Positions 19,045 through 27,107 of a stretch of DNA of 64,000 nucleotides are shown here, piece by piece; the stretch's first letter is position 1; each line of letters begins with the position of its first letter. The DNA lies in assembly GCA_002483345.1 (NCBI GenBank), contig DLHS01000003.1, positions 1,156 through 65,155 on the forward strand, read 5' to 3'. The translations under genes were made by a program, and so were the position numbers. Source of the stretch: Bacteroidetes bacterium UBA7662 (lineage in GTDB: Bacteria > Bacteroidota > Bacteroidia > UBA7662). The notes below the pieces were generated by a model, which saw only the letters and a list, made by a program, of their open reading frames with translations, did not search any database and was not told the DNA's origin.

Positions 19045-19530
19045 ATGGAATACATCGATCGCCCCAGCAGAAAGAAGCGCACCGTGTGCTTCGACATGAA
19101 ACTTACCTGGCTCAACATCGCCCGTATGTACAATTTTGAAGCAGAGCATTATGGTTTGTCTGTTTCAGCTGCCTTCCTCCTGCTCCATATTGACGATGAA
19201 GGCACCCAGGTTACTCAGCTGGCTCCCCTGCTTGGCATGGAAGCTTCGAGCATGACCCGTTTACTGAACAATATAGAAACCAACGGTTGGATTGAACGTC
19301 GCCGCGACAACAGCAATGACCGCAGGGCAGTTAAAATCTACCTTACTGACACAGGTAAAATAGCCCGTTCTGTTTCGAAAGAAAAAGTAAAACACTTCAA
19401 CCAACTGGTAGCGGATAAAGTTGGTGAAACCAACCTGGCACTGTTTTTCAAAGTCATTGACCAGATCAACGAGCTGATTCTGAACAACCATATTTTCGAA
19501 GAGAAACAAAATATTTCACTGCAAGCCTAA
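19045..19530 (+). CDS. MarR-family transcriptional regulator of the fad operon
   Basis: About 161 residues from ATG 19045. This start leaves the operator palindrome in the leader; the longer frame from 19003 would translate through it. The winged-helix fold is visible: the recognition-helix region VTQLAPLLGMEASSMTRLLNNIETNGWIERR is followed by the wing NSNDRRAVKIYLTDTG. MarR proteins are dimers that usually repress and are released by small ligands. The gene is 20 bp before fadN, so an acyl-CoA or fatty acid ligand is a reasonable inference. The perfect palindrome upstream supports autoregulation. Confidence 0.88.
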   Translation: MEYIDRPSRKKRTVCFDMKLTWLNIARMYNFEAEHYGLSVSAAFLLLHIDDEGTQVTQLAPLLGMEASSMTRLLNNIETNGWIERRRDNSNDRRAVKIYLTDTGKIARSVSKEKVKHFNQLVADKVGETNLALFFKVIDQINELILNNHIFEEKQNISLQA

Positions 19531-19550
19531 ACTTTAAGCATACCAATACC

Positions 19551-21953
19551 ATGCATAAAAATATCCAACATATCACCATACTTGGCTCAGGCATCATGGG
19601 CTCGCGTATCGCATGTCATTTCGCCAACATAGGCGTAAAAGTGCTGCTGCTCGATATGGTACCCCGGGAACTTCTACCCGAAGAGGCTGAAGCAGGTCTT
19701 GCCCTTGAAAATCCCAAAGTCCGTAACAGAATCGTTAACCAGTCACTGGAAAATGCTATAAAAAGTAATCCCGCTCCCCTTTATCACAAAAAATTCGCCA
19801 GTCTGATCAGCACTGGTAATTTTGACGACGACCTCTCCAAAATCACTCAAACCGATTGGATCATGGAGGTGGTAGTAGAGAATCTCAAAATCAAACAAAG
19901 CATTTTTGAACGGGTAGAGCAATTCCGCAAACCGGGAACGCTCGTAACTTCCAATACCTCCGGCATCCCCATCCACATGATGAATGAAGGCCGTTCGGAA
20001 GACTTCCGCAAGCACTTTTGCGGCACCCACTTCTTTAATCCACCCCGTTACCTGGCCTTGTTTGAAGTAATTCCCGGACCAGACACAGCACCTGAAATCA
20101 TTGATTTCCTGTTGCAATACGGCAAACAAAAACTCGGGAAAACCGCGGTGCTCGCCAAAGATACCCCTGCCTTTATCGCCAACCGGGTAGGCGTTTTCGG
20201 CATCATGGCTTTGTTTAACGTACTCGATAAAATTGACCTCCCCCTCGAAGTCATTGACAAGCTTACCGGCCCGCTGGTCGGACGGCCAAAATCAGCCACC
20301 TTCCGCACCTGCGATGTAGTCGGGATAGACACGCTGGCTAAAGTTGCACAGGGGGTGGCCGACAATTGTCCTGAGGATGAATCTATCGGCCTTTTCAAAC
20401 TGCCGGAGTTCCTTCAGAAAATGGTCGGGAACAACTGGCTGGGAGATAAAACGGGTCAGGGTTTTTACAAAAAAAGCAAAGGGGCAGACGGTAAAAAAGA
20501 GATACTCGCGCTGGATCTGAAAACACTTGAATACAAAGCACAGGAAAAAGTAAAATTTCCGCTGCTTGATCAGATTAAACAGGAAGACAACCTTAAAAAA
20601 AGACTCAAACTGCTGGTGCAGTCGCCAGACAAAGCCGGTGAATTTTTCCGTTTGACTTATGCCCATCTCTTCCGTTACGTTTCACACCGCATTCCGGAGA
20701 TTGCTGACGAACTGTACCGCATCGACGATGGCATGGTAGCCGGTTTTGGCTGGGAGATTGGTCCTTTCGAAAGCTGGGATGCCATCGGCCTGAACGACAT
20801 GAACAACCTCATGAAGCTGTACGGCTTGCCTGCGGCGCCCTGGGTAGATGAAATGCTGGCAGCAGGCCACACAAGTTTCTACAAGATTGAAAACAGTCAG
20901 AAGCTTTATTACGATATCCCTTCGAAAAGCTACAAAAACATCCCCGGTACCGAAAAACTGATTGTGCTGGATAACATCCGCAAAACCAATGTAGTCTGGA
21001 AGAACAGCGGCACCAGTCTGTACGACCTGGGTGACGGCATCCTGAATATCGAATTCCATACCAAAATGAATGCCATTGGCAGTGAGGTCATCGCCGGCTT
21101 TAACAAGGCGGTTGATCTGGCAGAAAAAGAATACCGAGGATTGGTAGTTGGCAACCAGGCGGCAGCCTTTTCGGCAGGTGCCAATCTCGGCATGGTATTC
21201 ATGCTGGCGGTAGAACAGGAATACGATGAGCTGGATTTCGCCATCAGAGCTTTTCAGAAATTCACCATGCGGGCCCGTTATTCAAGCATACCGGTAGTGG
21301 TAGCTCCACATGGACTTACCCTGGGCGGTGGCTGTGAGCTTTCCCTGCATTCCGACGGCATCCAGGCTGCTGCCGAAACCTATATTGGTTTGGTGGAAGT
21401 AGGTGTCGGGGTGATCCCGGGAGGAGGAGGCACCAAAGAAATGGCTTTAAGGGTATCTGACAGCTTTGAAGCAGGCGATGTGGAGCTGAACAATCTCCAG
21501 AGTGCCTTCATGAACATTGCCACTGCCAAGGTAGCCACCTCTGCCTATGAGGCCTTTGATATGAATTACCTCCGCCGTGGCGACCGGGTAAGTATACATC
21601 TCCCCTCACAGCTGGCCGATGCCAAACGTTTTGCCATCGACCTTGCCGAGGCCGGCTATGTGATGCCACAAACCCGCAATGACATCAAAGTTATGGGCAA
21701 ATCAGGCATGGCACTGTTTATGGCTGGTATAAACGGCATGAAGATGGGTAACTACATCAGCGAACACGATCAGAAAATCGCTGAAAAACTGGCCTGGGTC
21801 ATCTGCGGCGGCGACCTCTCCTACCCGCAAATGGTCTCCGAACAATACCTCCTCGACCTCGAAAGAGAAGCCTTCCTGAGCCTCCTGGGCGAAAAGAAAA
21901 CCCTGGAACGCATTCAGTCGGTGCTCAAGTCCGGCAAGCCACTTCGTAATTAG
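19551..21953 (+). CDS. fadN: 3-hydroxyacyl-CoA dehydrogenase / enoyl-CoA hydratase, FadN type
   Basis: 800 residues with the domain order of Bacillus FadN: NAD-binding 3-hydroxyacyl-CoA dehydrogenase first, enoyl-CoA hydratase last. The Rossmann motif ILGSGIMGSRIACHFAN is at about residues 9-26 and GTHFFNPPRYLALFEVIPG holds the catalytic histidine region. The hydratase part (about 490-740) has FSAGANLG, GLTLGGGCELSLHSDG for the oxyanion hole, and GLVEVGVGVIPGGGG carrying the catalytic glutamate region. It does two steps of beta-oxidation in the cytoplasm. Together with the thiolase and acyl-CoA dehydrogenase downstream it forms a fadN-fadA-fadE unit. The intergenic region after it is interrupted by a four-helix-bundle gene and repeats. 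Confidence 0.93.
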   Translation: MHKNIQHITILGSGIMGSRIACHFANIGVKVLLLDMVPRELLPEEAEAGLALENPKVRNRIVNQSLENAIKSNPAPLYHKKFASLISTGNFDDDLSKITQTDWIMEVVVENLKIKQSIFERVEQFRKPGTLVTSNTSGIPIHMMNEGRSEDFRKHFCGTHFFNPPRYLALFEVIPGPDTAPEIIDFLLQYGKQKLGKTAVLAKDTPAFIANRVGVFGIMALFNVLDKIDLPLEVIDKLTGPLVGRPKSATFRTCDVVGIDTLAKVAQGVADNCPEDESIGLFKLPEFLQKMVGNNWLGDKTGQGFYKKSKGADGKKEILALDLKTLEYKAQEKVKFPLLDQIKQEDNLKKRLKLLVQSPDKAGEFFRLTYAHLFRYVSHRIPEIADELYRIDDGMVAGFGWEIGPFESWDAIGLNDMNNLMKLYGLPAAPWVDEMLAAGHTSFYKIENSQKLYYDIPSKSYKNIPGTEKLIVLDNIRKTNVVWKNSGTSLYDLGDGILNIEFHTKMNAIGSEVIAGFNKAVDLAEKEYRGLVVGNQAAAFSAGANLGMVFMLAVEQEYDELDFAIRAFQKFTMRARYSSIPVVVAPHGLTLGGGCELSLHSDGIQAAAETYIGLVEVGVGVIPGGGGTKEMALRVSDSFEAGDVELNNLQSAFMNIATAKVATSAYEAFDMNYLRRGDRVSIHLPSQLADAKRFAIDLAEAGYVMPQTRNDIKVMGKSGMALFMAGINGMKMGNYISEHDQKIAEKLAWVICGGDLSYPQMVSEQYLLDLEREAFLSLLGEKKTLERIQSVLKSGKPLRN

Positions 21954-21954
21954 C

Positions 21955-21998
21955 AGTAGTTAGTATAGAGTAGTTAGTATTAAGTAGTAAGTATGTAT
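21955..21998. repeat. TAGTAGTTAGTAT cluster, left flank of the four-helix-bundle gene
   Basis: Degenerate tandem words AGTAGTTAGTATAGAGTAG and TTAGTATTAAGTAGTAAGTA begin right after the fadN stop codon. The reverse complement of 21955-21975 matches the right-flank unit at 22455-22475 and 22497-22517 at 18 of 21 positions, so the gene between them is bounded by an imperfect inverted repeat. Confidence 0.8.
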
Positions 21999-22015
21999 AA
22001 ATAAGTTTTGGAACT

Positions 22016-22396
22016 ATGGGCTCACATCAGTTTAAGGAATTGAAGGTTTGGCAAAAAAGCATGGAGCTTGTGGAGCATATTTATGCTATCAGCTATCTGT
22101 TCCCCAAAATGGAACAGTTTGGATTAGTTTCTCAGATGCGCCGTTCTTCCGTTTCCATTCCTTCCAACATAGCAGAAGGAGCAGGACGGAATTCGACCAA
22201 AGACTTCGACCATTTTCTGAGCATGGCAAACGGGTCTGCCTATGAGCTCGAAACACAACTGATGATCGCTCAGCGGCTGGATTACCTGTCGACCGAGAAA
22301 CTACAACTCCTTGCTTCAATACTCACAGAAATCACCAAAATGATTTTCTCGCTCAAAAAATCACTACACCAAACCCCCCAACACACCCACAACTAA
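22016..22396 (+). CDS. Four-helix-bundle protein (S23 / 23S rRNA intervening-sequence protein family)
   Basis: 126 residues, all helical, with the family hallmarks FKELKVWQKSMELVEHIYAI at the start, FGLVSQMRRSSVSIPSNIAEGAGR in the middle, and FLSMANGSAYELETQL after it. The family (four helix bundle protein, TIGR02436-like) includes proteins encoded in 23S rRNA intervening sequences and is related in fold to Avd of diversity-generating retroelements; its molecular role is unknown. Here it is not near rRNA or a reverse transcriptase. It is wedged between fadN and fadA, flanked by repeat clusters in inverted orientation. It has no metabolic link to beta-oxidation, which suggests insertion. Confidence 0.9.
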   Translation: MGSHQFKELKVWQKSMELVEHIYAISYLFPKMEQFGLVSQMRRSSVSIPSNIAEGAGRNSTKDFDHFLSMANGSAYELETQLMIAQRLDYLSTEKLQLLASILTEITKMIFSLKKSLHQTPQHTHN

Positions 22397-22400
22397 AAAA

Positions 22401-22524
22401 AGTGTGCAAGCACCACAACAACTCGATACTAAATAAAAGGTGCGCAAGCACCGCAACAACTCGATACTAAATACTAAAAAGGTGCGCAAGCACCGCAACA
22501 ACTCGATACTAAATACTAAATACT
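22401..22524. repeat. Three-unit hairpin repeat array upstream of fadA
   Basis: Three direct repeats of about 40 bp (first hairpins at 22402, 22439 and 22481), each made of a GGTGCGCAAGCACC hairpin with a GCAA (GNRA-type) loop, then GCAACAACTCGATACTAAAT. The first unit is slightly diverged (GTGT in place of GTGC, still pairing through a wobble). The last unit ends one base before the fadA start codon, so the array makes up the whole fadA leader. Confidence 0.88.
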
Positions 22525-22525
22525 C

Positions 22526-23701
22526 ATGAACGCATATATAGTAGCAGCCTACCGCACTGCCGTTGGCAAGGCCGGAAAAGGCGGATTCCGATTTACCCGG
22601 CCCGATGATCTCGCGGCAGACGTCATCAAACACCTGGTGGCCTCTGTGCCTGCCCTTGATCCTGTGCGGATAGATGACCTCATCGTAGGCAATGCCGTAC
22701 CGGAAGCAGAGCAAGGTATGCAGATGGGCCGGATGATTTCACTGCTTTCCTTGCCAATCAATGTACCGGGTATGATCGTGAACCGTTATTGCGGTTCCGG
22801 TCTGGAAGCCATCGCCATTGCCAGCACACGCATCCATGCCGGGCTGGCCGACTGCATCATCGCGGGTGGCACTGAATCCATGAGCATGGTGCCTGTCATG
22901 GGTTTTAAAACAGCCCTGAACTACAAGCTCGCCTCAGAACATCCCGATTATTACACTTCCATGGGCCTGACAGCAGAACAGGTTGCCGGCAAGTATGGTA
23001 TCAGCCGTGAAGATCAGGACGCGTTCGCGCTTGCCTCCCATAAGAAAGCGCTTGCAGCCATTGAAGCAGGCAAATTCAAAGAGGAAATCGTGCCAATTAC
23101 AGTCAGAGAAACCTATATAGATGCCAACATGAAGAAAAAAACACGGGAATATGTAGTGGATACCGATGAAGGTCCCCGCAAGGAAACATCTCCCGAAGCG
23201 CTGGCGAAACTCAAGCCAGTTTTTGCTGCCGGTGGGTCAGTTACAGCCGGAAACTCCTCTCAAACCTCCGACGGAGCCTCTTTTGTCCTGGTGATGTCGG
23301 AAAAAATGGTCAACGAGCTGGGACTGAAACCTATTGCGCGCATGGTTTCTTATGTGGCACAGGGAGTTGACCCGCGGTACATGGGCATAGGACCGGTTGC
23401 TGCTATTCCGCTGGCACTCAAACGGGCGGGGCTGAAGCAATCAGACATACAACAAATCGAGTTAAACGAGGCATTTGCCGCCCAATCACTCGCGGTTATA
23501 CGTCAGCTTGAACTTGATCCGGCCATCATCAACCTGAATGGTGGCGCCATTGCACTCGGACACCCGCTGGGTTGTTCCGGCGCCAAACTTTCGGTACAGC
23601 TCTTCAACGAGATGCGCCGACGTAAGCAGCAATACGGTATGGTCAGCGCCTGTGTAGGCGGTGGTCAGGGGGTAGCCGGTATCTATGAATTCCTGAACTA
23701 A
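22526..23701 (+). CDS. fadA: Acetyl-CoA acyltransferase (3-ketoacyl-CoA thiolase)
   Basis: 391 residues, the usual thiolase length. The nucleophilic cysteine is in NRYCGSGLEAIAIAS (about residue 90), the catalytic histidine in GGAIALGHPLGCSGAK, and the second cysteine in SACVGGGQG near the C-terminus. It splits 3-ketoacyl-CoA to acetyl-CoA and a shortened acyl-CoA, the last step of each beta-oxidation round. The ATG at 22526 directly follows a repeat array that occupies the whole leader, so its expression may depend on read-through of that array. fadE follows after 20 bp. Confidence 0.95.
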   Translation: MNAYIVAAYRTAVGKAGKGGFRFTRPDDLAADVIKHLVASVPALDPVRIDDLIVGNAVPEAEQGMQMGRMISLLSLPINVPGMIVNRYCGSGLEAIAIASTRIHAGLADCIIAGGTESMSMVPVMGFKTALNYKLASEHPDYYTSMGLTAEQVAGKYGISREDQDAFALASHKKALAAIEAGKFKEEIVPITVRETYIDANMKKKTREYVVDTDEGPRKETSPEALAKLKPVFAAGGSVTAGNSSQTSDGASFVLVMSEKMVNELGLKPIARMVSYVAQGVDPRYMGIGPVAAIPLALKRAGLKQSDIQQIELNEAFAAQSLAVIRQLELDPAIINLNGGAIALGHPLGCSGAKLSVQLFNEMRRRKQQYGMVSACVGGGQGVAGIYEFLN

Positions 23702-23721
23702 TTTATTTAAAACGACATACG

Positions 23722-25524
23722 ATGGAAACTGAAACAAAAAAGAACCTCCGTGGAGGTGAGTGGCTGGTAAAAGATCAGCCGGCCAGCGACATATTTATCC
23801 GGGAAGATTTTTCCGAAGAACAGTTAATGATGTTCGAAGCTACCAAGGAATTTATGAAGACCGAAGTGGCTCCCAACCTCAATCGCTTCGAAAAAGGCGA
23901 TTACGCCCTGGTAGAAAGCCTGATGAAAAAAGCAGGTGAGATGGGCCTCCTGGGTATCAGTGTCCCGCAGGAATATGGTGGTCTGGGTATGGGCTTTAAC
24001 ACCTCCATGCTTATTTGTGAAGAAATATCCAGCATGACTGGTTCGCTCGCAACGGCTTTCGGAGCGCATACCGGAATAGGTACACTACCCATTCAGTATT
24101 ATGCCAGTGAAGCCCTCAAACAAAAATTCATCCCGAAAATTGCCTCAGGCGAATGGATCAGCTGTTACAATCTCACGGAACCAGATGCCGGATCAGATGC
24201 TAATTCTGGCAAAACCAAGGCAGTGCTGACTGCAGATGGCAGGCACTATGAAATTACCGGCCAAAAAATATGGATTTCAAACGCCGGCTTTGCAGATGTA
24301 TTTATTGTTTTTGCCCGCATTGAAGACGATAAAAACATCACCGGTTTTGTATTCCACAAAGATGAAGTAACCGGACTGTCGCTGAACGATGAAGAACATA
24401 AACTGGGACTCAAGTCTTCCTCTACCCGCCAGGTATTTTATGACAAAGTAAAAGTACCTGCCGAAAGTATGCTGGCAGAGCGTGGCGAGGGTTTTAAAAT
24501 TGCCGTCAATGCCCTCAATGCAGGACGGATCAAACTGGGTGCGGCAGTAGTAGGCGCAGGCTTCAAAGTAATAGGCCTGGCAGTGAACTACGCCAATGAG
24601 CGTAAACAATTCGGCACTACCATCGGAAACTTCGGTGCCATTCAGCATAAACTGGCAGAAATGGCAACCCTGGCCTATGTAGCAGATGCGGCACTTTACC
24701 GGGCAGGTCAGGACATCGAAGACAACCAGAATCGCCTGCTCGCCAAAGGACTTCCTGAAGCGGAAGCCAAACTCAAAGGCATTGAGGAATATGCGGTAGA
24801 ATGCGCCATCATCAAGGTATTCTGCTCTGAAGCTATGGCCTATATCGCCGATGAAGGCGTACAGATTTACGGCGGCATGGGCTATTCAGCCGATGCGCCC
24901 ATGGAAGCTGCCTACCGCGATGCCCGTATCAGTCGCATTTATGAGGGGACCAACGAAATCAACCGCATGCTCACAGTGGATATGCTGCTGCGCAAAGCCC
25001 TCAAAGGTCAGCTCGATCTTGTGGGGCCTGCCATGAAAGTAGCCCAGGAACTGATGGACATTCCTGATTTTGGGGCGGAAGAGGAAACCGGCTTGTTTGT
25101 AGCAGAGAAAAAAGTGCTGAAAAATCTGAAGAAAGCCACTTTGCTGGTCGCCGGTGCTGCCGTTCAGAAATTCGCCACCAAACTCGAACAAGAGCAGGAA
25201 ATTCTGATGCAGGTAGCCGATATGGCCATTGAAGTCTATGTACTTGAATCTGCCTTGCTCAAGACAGAAAAACTGGTTGGTCGTATAGGCCTGGAAGCTT
25301 GTACCGAACGCGTCGACATGGTGATAAACTACACCCACCGAGCAGCCAACAAAGTTAATGTGGCAGGCAAAGAAGCTGTTTTTGCCATTGCAGAGGGAGA
25401 TGAGCAACGTATGATGCTTTTAGGGCTCAAACGTTTCACCAAAACAGAAGCGGTAAATCTCAAGGAAGTGCGTCGCCGTATAGCTGCCAAAATACTGGCC
25501 GAAAACAAATATTGCTTCGCCTGA
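23722..25524 (+). CDS. fadE: Acyl-CoA dehydrogenase, FadE type
   Basis: 600 residues, matching the long FadE type of the Bacillus fadNAE operon rather than the 380-residue short-chain enzymes. The FAD-binding motifs are YNLTEPDAGSDANSGKT (about 150-166) and KIWISNAGFADVF; the C-terminal active-site segment is YGGMGYSADAPMEAAYRD then RIYEGTNEINR with the likely catalytic glutamate. About 150 extra residues after this form an additional helical domain. It catalyses the first oxidation step and passes electrons to electron-transfer flavoprotein, which is not encoded in this window. Confidence 0.94.
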   Translation: METETKKNLRGGEWLVKDQPASDIFIREDFSEEQLMMFEATKEFMKTEVAPNLNRFEKGDYALVESLMKKAGEMGLLGISVPQEYGGLGMGFNTSMLICEEISSMTGSLATAFGAHTGIGTLPIQYYASEALKQKFIPKIASGEWISCYNLTEPDAGSDANSGKTKAVLTADGRHYEITGQKIWISNAGFADVFIVFARIEDDKNITGFVFHKDEVTGLSLNDEEHKLGLKSSSTRQVFYDKVKVPAESMLAERGEGFKIAVNALNAGRIKLGAAVVGAGFKVIGLAVNYANERKQFGTTIGNFGAIQHKLAEMATLAYVADAALYRAGQDIEDNQNRLLAKGLPEAEAKLKGIEEYAVECAIIKVFCSEAMAYIADEGVQIYGGMGYSADAPMEAAYRDARISRIYEGTNEINRMLTVDMLLRKALKGQLDLVGPAMKVAQELMDIPDFGAEEETGLFVAEKKVLKNLKKATLLVAGAAVQKFATKLEQEQEILMQVADMAIEVYVLESALLKTEKLVGRIGLEACTERVDMVINYTHRAANKVNVAGKEAVFAIAEGDEQRMMLLGLKRFTKTEAVNLKEVRRRIAAKILAENKYCFA

Positions 25525-25530
25525 TAGGTT

Positions 25531-25709
25531 AGACATCGAGAGGGTGAGATACAAGAGACAAGACGGGCTTTCCCTGAGTCTGTCATTCCGGGTAGGTTTG
25601 GTAAAAAATGAGCACCACCAACCTCATCGAGAAAGACAGACCGAAGCCATACAAAAACCAGTTTCGCCCTCTCGTATCTCGTATCTCGTATCTCGTATCT
25701 CGCCCTCTC
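25531..25709. repeat. CTCG-family inverted pair around a 97-bp interior
   Basis: Left arm 25531-25566 begins AGACATCGAGAGGGTGAGAT; right arm 25664-25709 is four copies of TCTCGTA followed by TCTCGCCCTCTC. The reverse complement of the left arm contains GTATCTCACCCTCTCGATGTCT, which lines up with the right arm's GTATCTCGCCCTCTC with one mismatch over that word. The interior has no gene. The element fills the gap between fadE and the DUF1543 gene. Confidence 0.8.
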
Positions 25710-25729
25710 AAACCCTAAAAATCCAAAAA

Positions 25730-26002
25730 ATGCACCTCTTCCTCGTACACCTCGGTTATTACGATGACCTCAGCGCCGGCGTTTTTGAATCACATACCAA
25801 TCTGTTTGTTGTAGCAGATGATTGGGAAGACGCCCGTGCCAAAGCCAAAGCCCTGCCGGTAGTTGTTGAAAAAAGGATGCATATTGACGGACTGCAGAAA
25901 ATTGAAAAAGTAGACGGTTACCGGATCAGCTTACAGGAAGAAGCCGGAGAAAACCAGATTAACAGCTTCCACTTCAGGGAATTGGGCAAAAAACCAGACT
26001 GA
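25730..26002 (+). CDS. DUF1543 domain-containing protein
   Basis: 90 residues from the ATG at 25730. The frame is open upstream through the CTCG repeat, but that stretch is repeat translation and is excluded. MHLFLVHLGYYDD, FESHTNLFVVADDWEDARAKAKA and MHIDGLQKIEKVDGYRI fit the DUF1543 family of small proteins of unknown function. It starts 20 bp after a CTCG repeat element and is convergent with porQ, 5 bp apart, so there is little room for a terminator. Confidence 0.8.
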   Translation: MHLFLVHLGYYDDLSAGVFESHTNLFVVADDWEDARAKAKALPVVVEKRMHIDGLQKIEKVDGYRISLQEEAGENQINSFHFRELGKKPD

Positions 26003-26007
26003 TTATT

Positions 26008-27099
26008 TTAAAAATCAGACAAATTGGTGGTAACCGAAAAGTTATTACTCATACCAGCCAGACTGATAGCACCTCTGCCGTAGTCGAAGCGGAATTTTTT
26101 AACCTGTATACCAAATCCGAAGCTGAAACCACTGCTACCATTACGGTCAGGGACTACAAGCTCTTTGCGGCGCTGGTGGTTATAGCCGATACGCGCATGG
26201 AAGTTTTTAGAAAACAAAAACTCACCGTTGATGATTACATGTCTGAAAATTTCATCCGCAACGGTTGTTTCCGGTGCGGGGGCAGCCTCTCCATTGCTAA
26301 GCAATAATTGTCGTCGGTAGTAGGTGTCGTTCGGGTCATTATAAGCAGCTCCCCAGCGATGCAGGTCGTGAAAAATGATACTCCAGCGAAGAGGCAGGTG
26401 ACGCAGGCGGTTAGAAACACCCAATTGCACATCTACAGGCAATGCCTCCCTGTTGCCGGTCACATAAGGATCAAGCTGCATTCCAAAATTGCGGATAAGC
26501 ATGGTGAAGGTCAGATTCCGGGTAGTATCGATATACATACCGGATACATCTACAGCGATTCCGTGTGAATAATAGGATTCCAGATAAGATCCAATCAACT
26601 TGATATTGGCCCCTACGCGCATCAAAGGATTAAACTGATAACCCCAACCCAGCTGCAATGCCAGTTCTCCTGCCCTGAACTCCCCCATCTCCACACCTCC
26701 GGCATCCCGGCGTGTAAAACTCCCGTAATTGATAAACTGAATGCCTCCTCCAAAAGAACCATATTGTTCACTTCCCTTGTGGGCATAGGACACCATTCCA
26801 TGGCTCACATCGGCTATATAATTCACATAACTTAATCCGATGCGGTTGTGCATGTCGGAGCTGTAAAGGGCCGGATTAAAAAAAGCCAGGTTCACATCTG
26901 ACTCATAAGTGGCTATCGTACTTCCACCCAATGCTGTAGTCCGGGCAGCAGGTGTAAGCCTCAGGAAATTATAAGTGGTTTGTCCGCCCATCTGGGCAGA
27001 AGAAGTAACGGCAAGCAGGGAAAAAAAACAAAAGTACAGCATCGACTGGCGCATCAGGATGCTTAACGGATGAACGGTCACTGACAAGGTGGTACGCAT
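26008..27099 (-). CDS. porQ: Type IX secretion system protein PorQ
   Basis: About 363 residues from ATG 27099; ATG 27054 would give a more compact signal peptide (MRQSMLYFCFFSLLAVTSSAQ begins with it) and is a fair alternative. The mature start GGQTTYNFLRLTPAARTTALGGS, then NPALYSSDMHNRIGLSYVNYIADVSHG, is the PorQ pattern of an outer-membrane beta-barrel. PorQ belongs to the attachment complex (PorU, PorV, PorQ, PorZ) that processes T9SS cargo and links it to the surface. Its presence fits the four T9SS cargo genes in this window. It follows a small lipoprotein gene 8 bp upstream, likely in one operon. Confidence 0.88.
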   Translation of the reverse strand: MRTTLSVTVHPLSILMRQSMLYFCFFSLLAVTSSAQMGGQTTYNFLRLTPAARTTALGGSTIATYESDVNLAFFNPALYSSDMHNRIGLSYVNYIADVSHGMVSYAHKGSEQYGSFGGGIQFINYGSFTRRDAGGVEMGEFRAGELALQLGWGYQFNPLMRVGANIKLIGSYLESYYSHGIAVDVSGMYIDTTRNLTFTMLIRNFGMQLDPYVTGNREALPVDVQLGVSNRLRHLPLRWSIIFHDLHRWGAAYNDPNDTYYRRQLLLSNGEAAPAPETTVADEIFRHVIINGEFLFSKNFHARIGYNHQRRKELVVPDRNGSSGFSFGFGIQVKKFRFDYGRGAISLAGMSNNFSVTTNLSDF

Positions 27100-27107
27100 G
27101 AAAAAAA

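Noticed and set aside
22401..22524. Possible CRISPR array (three direct repeats with hairpins)
   Set aside because: Units are almost contiguous, with no unique spacers of regular length, and no cas genes are present. It is a tandem leader repeat.
21955..22525. Diversity-generating retroelement, because of the Avd-related fold
   Set aside because: No reverse transcriptase and no template/variable repeat pair with adenine-biased mismatches was found in the window. The silent pattern at 5187-6506 is also not adenine-specific.
25544..25729. N-terminal extension of the DUF1543 protein
   Set aside because: The extra residues are translated from a CTCG repeat element, while the family starts at the ATG at 25730.
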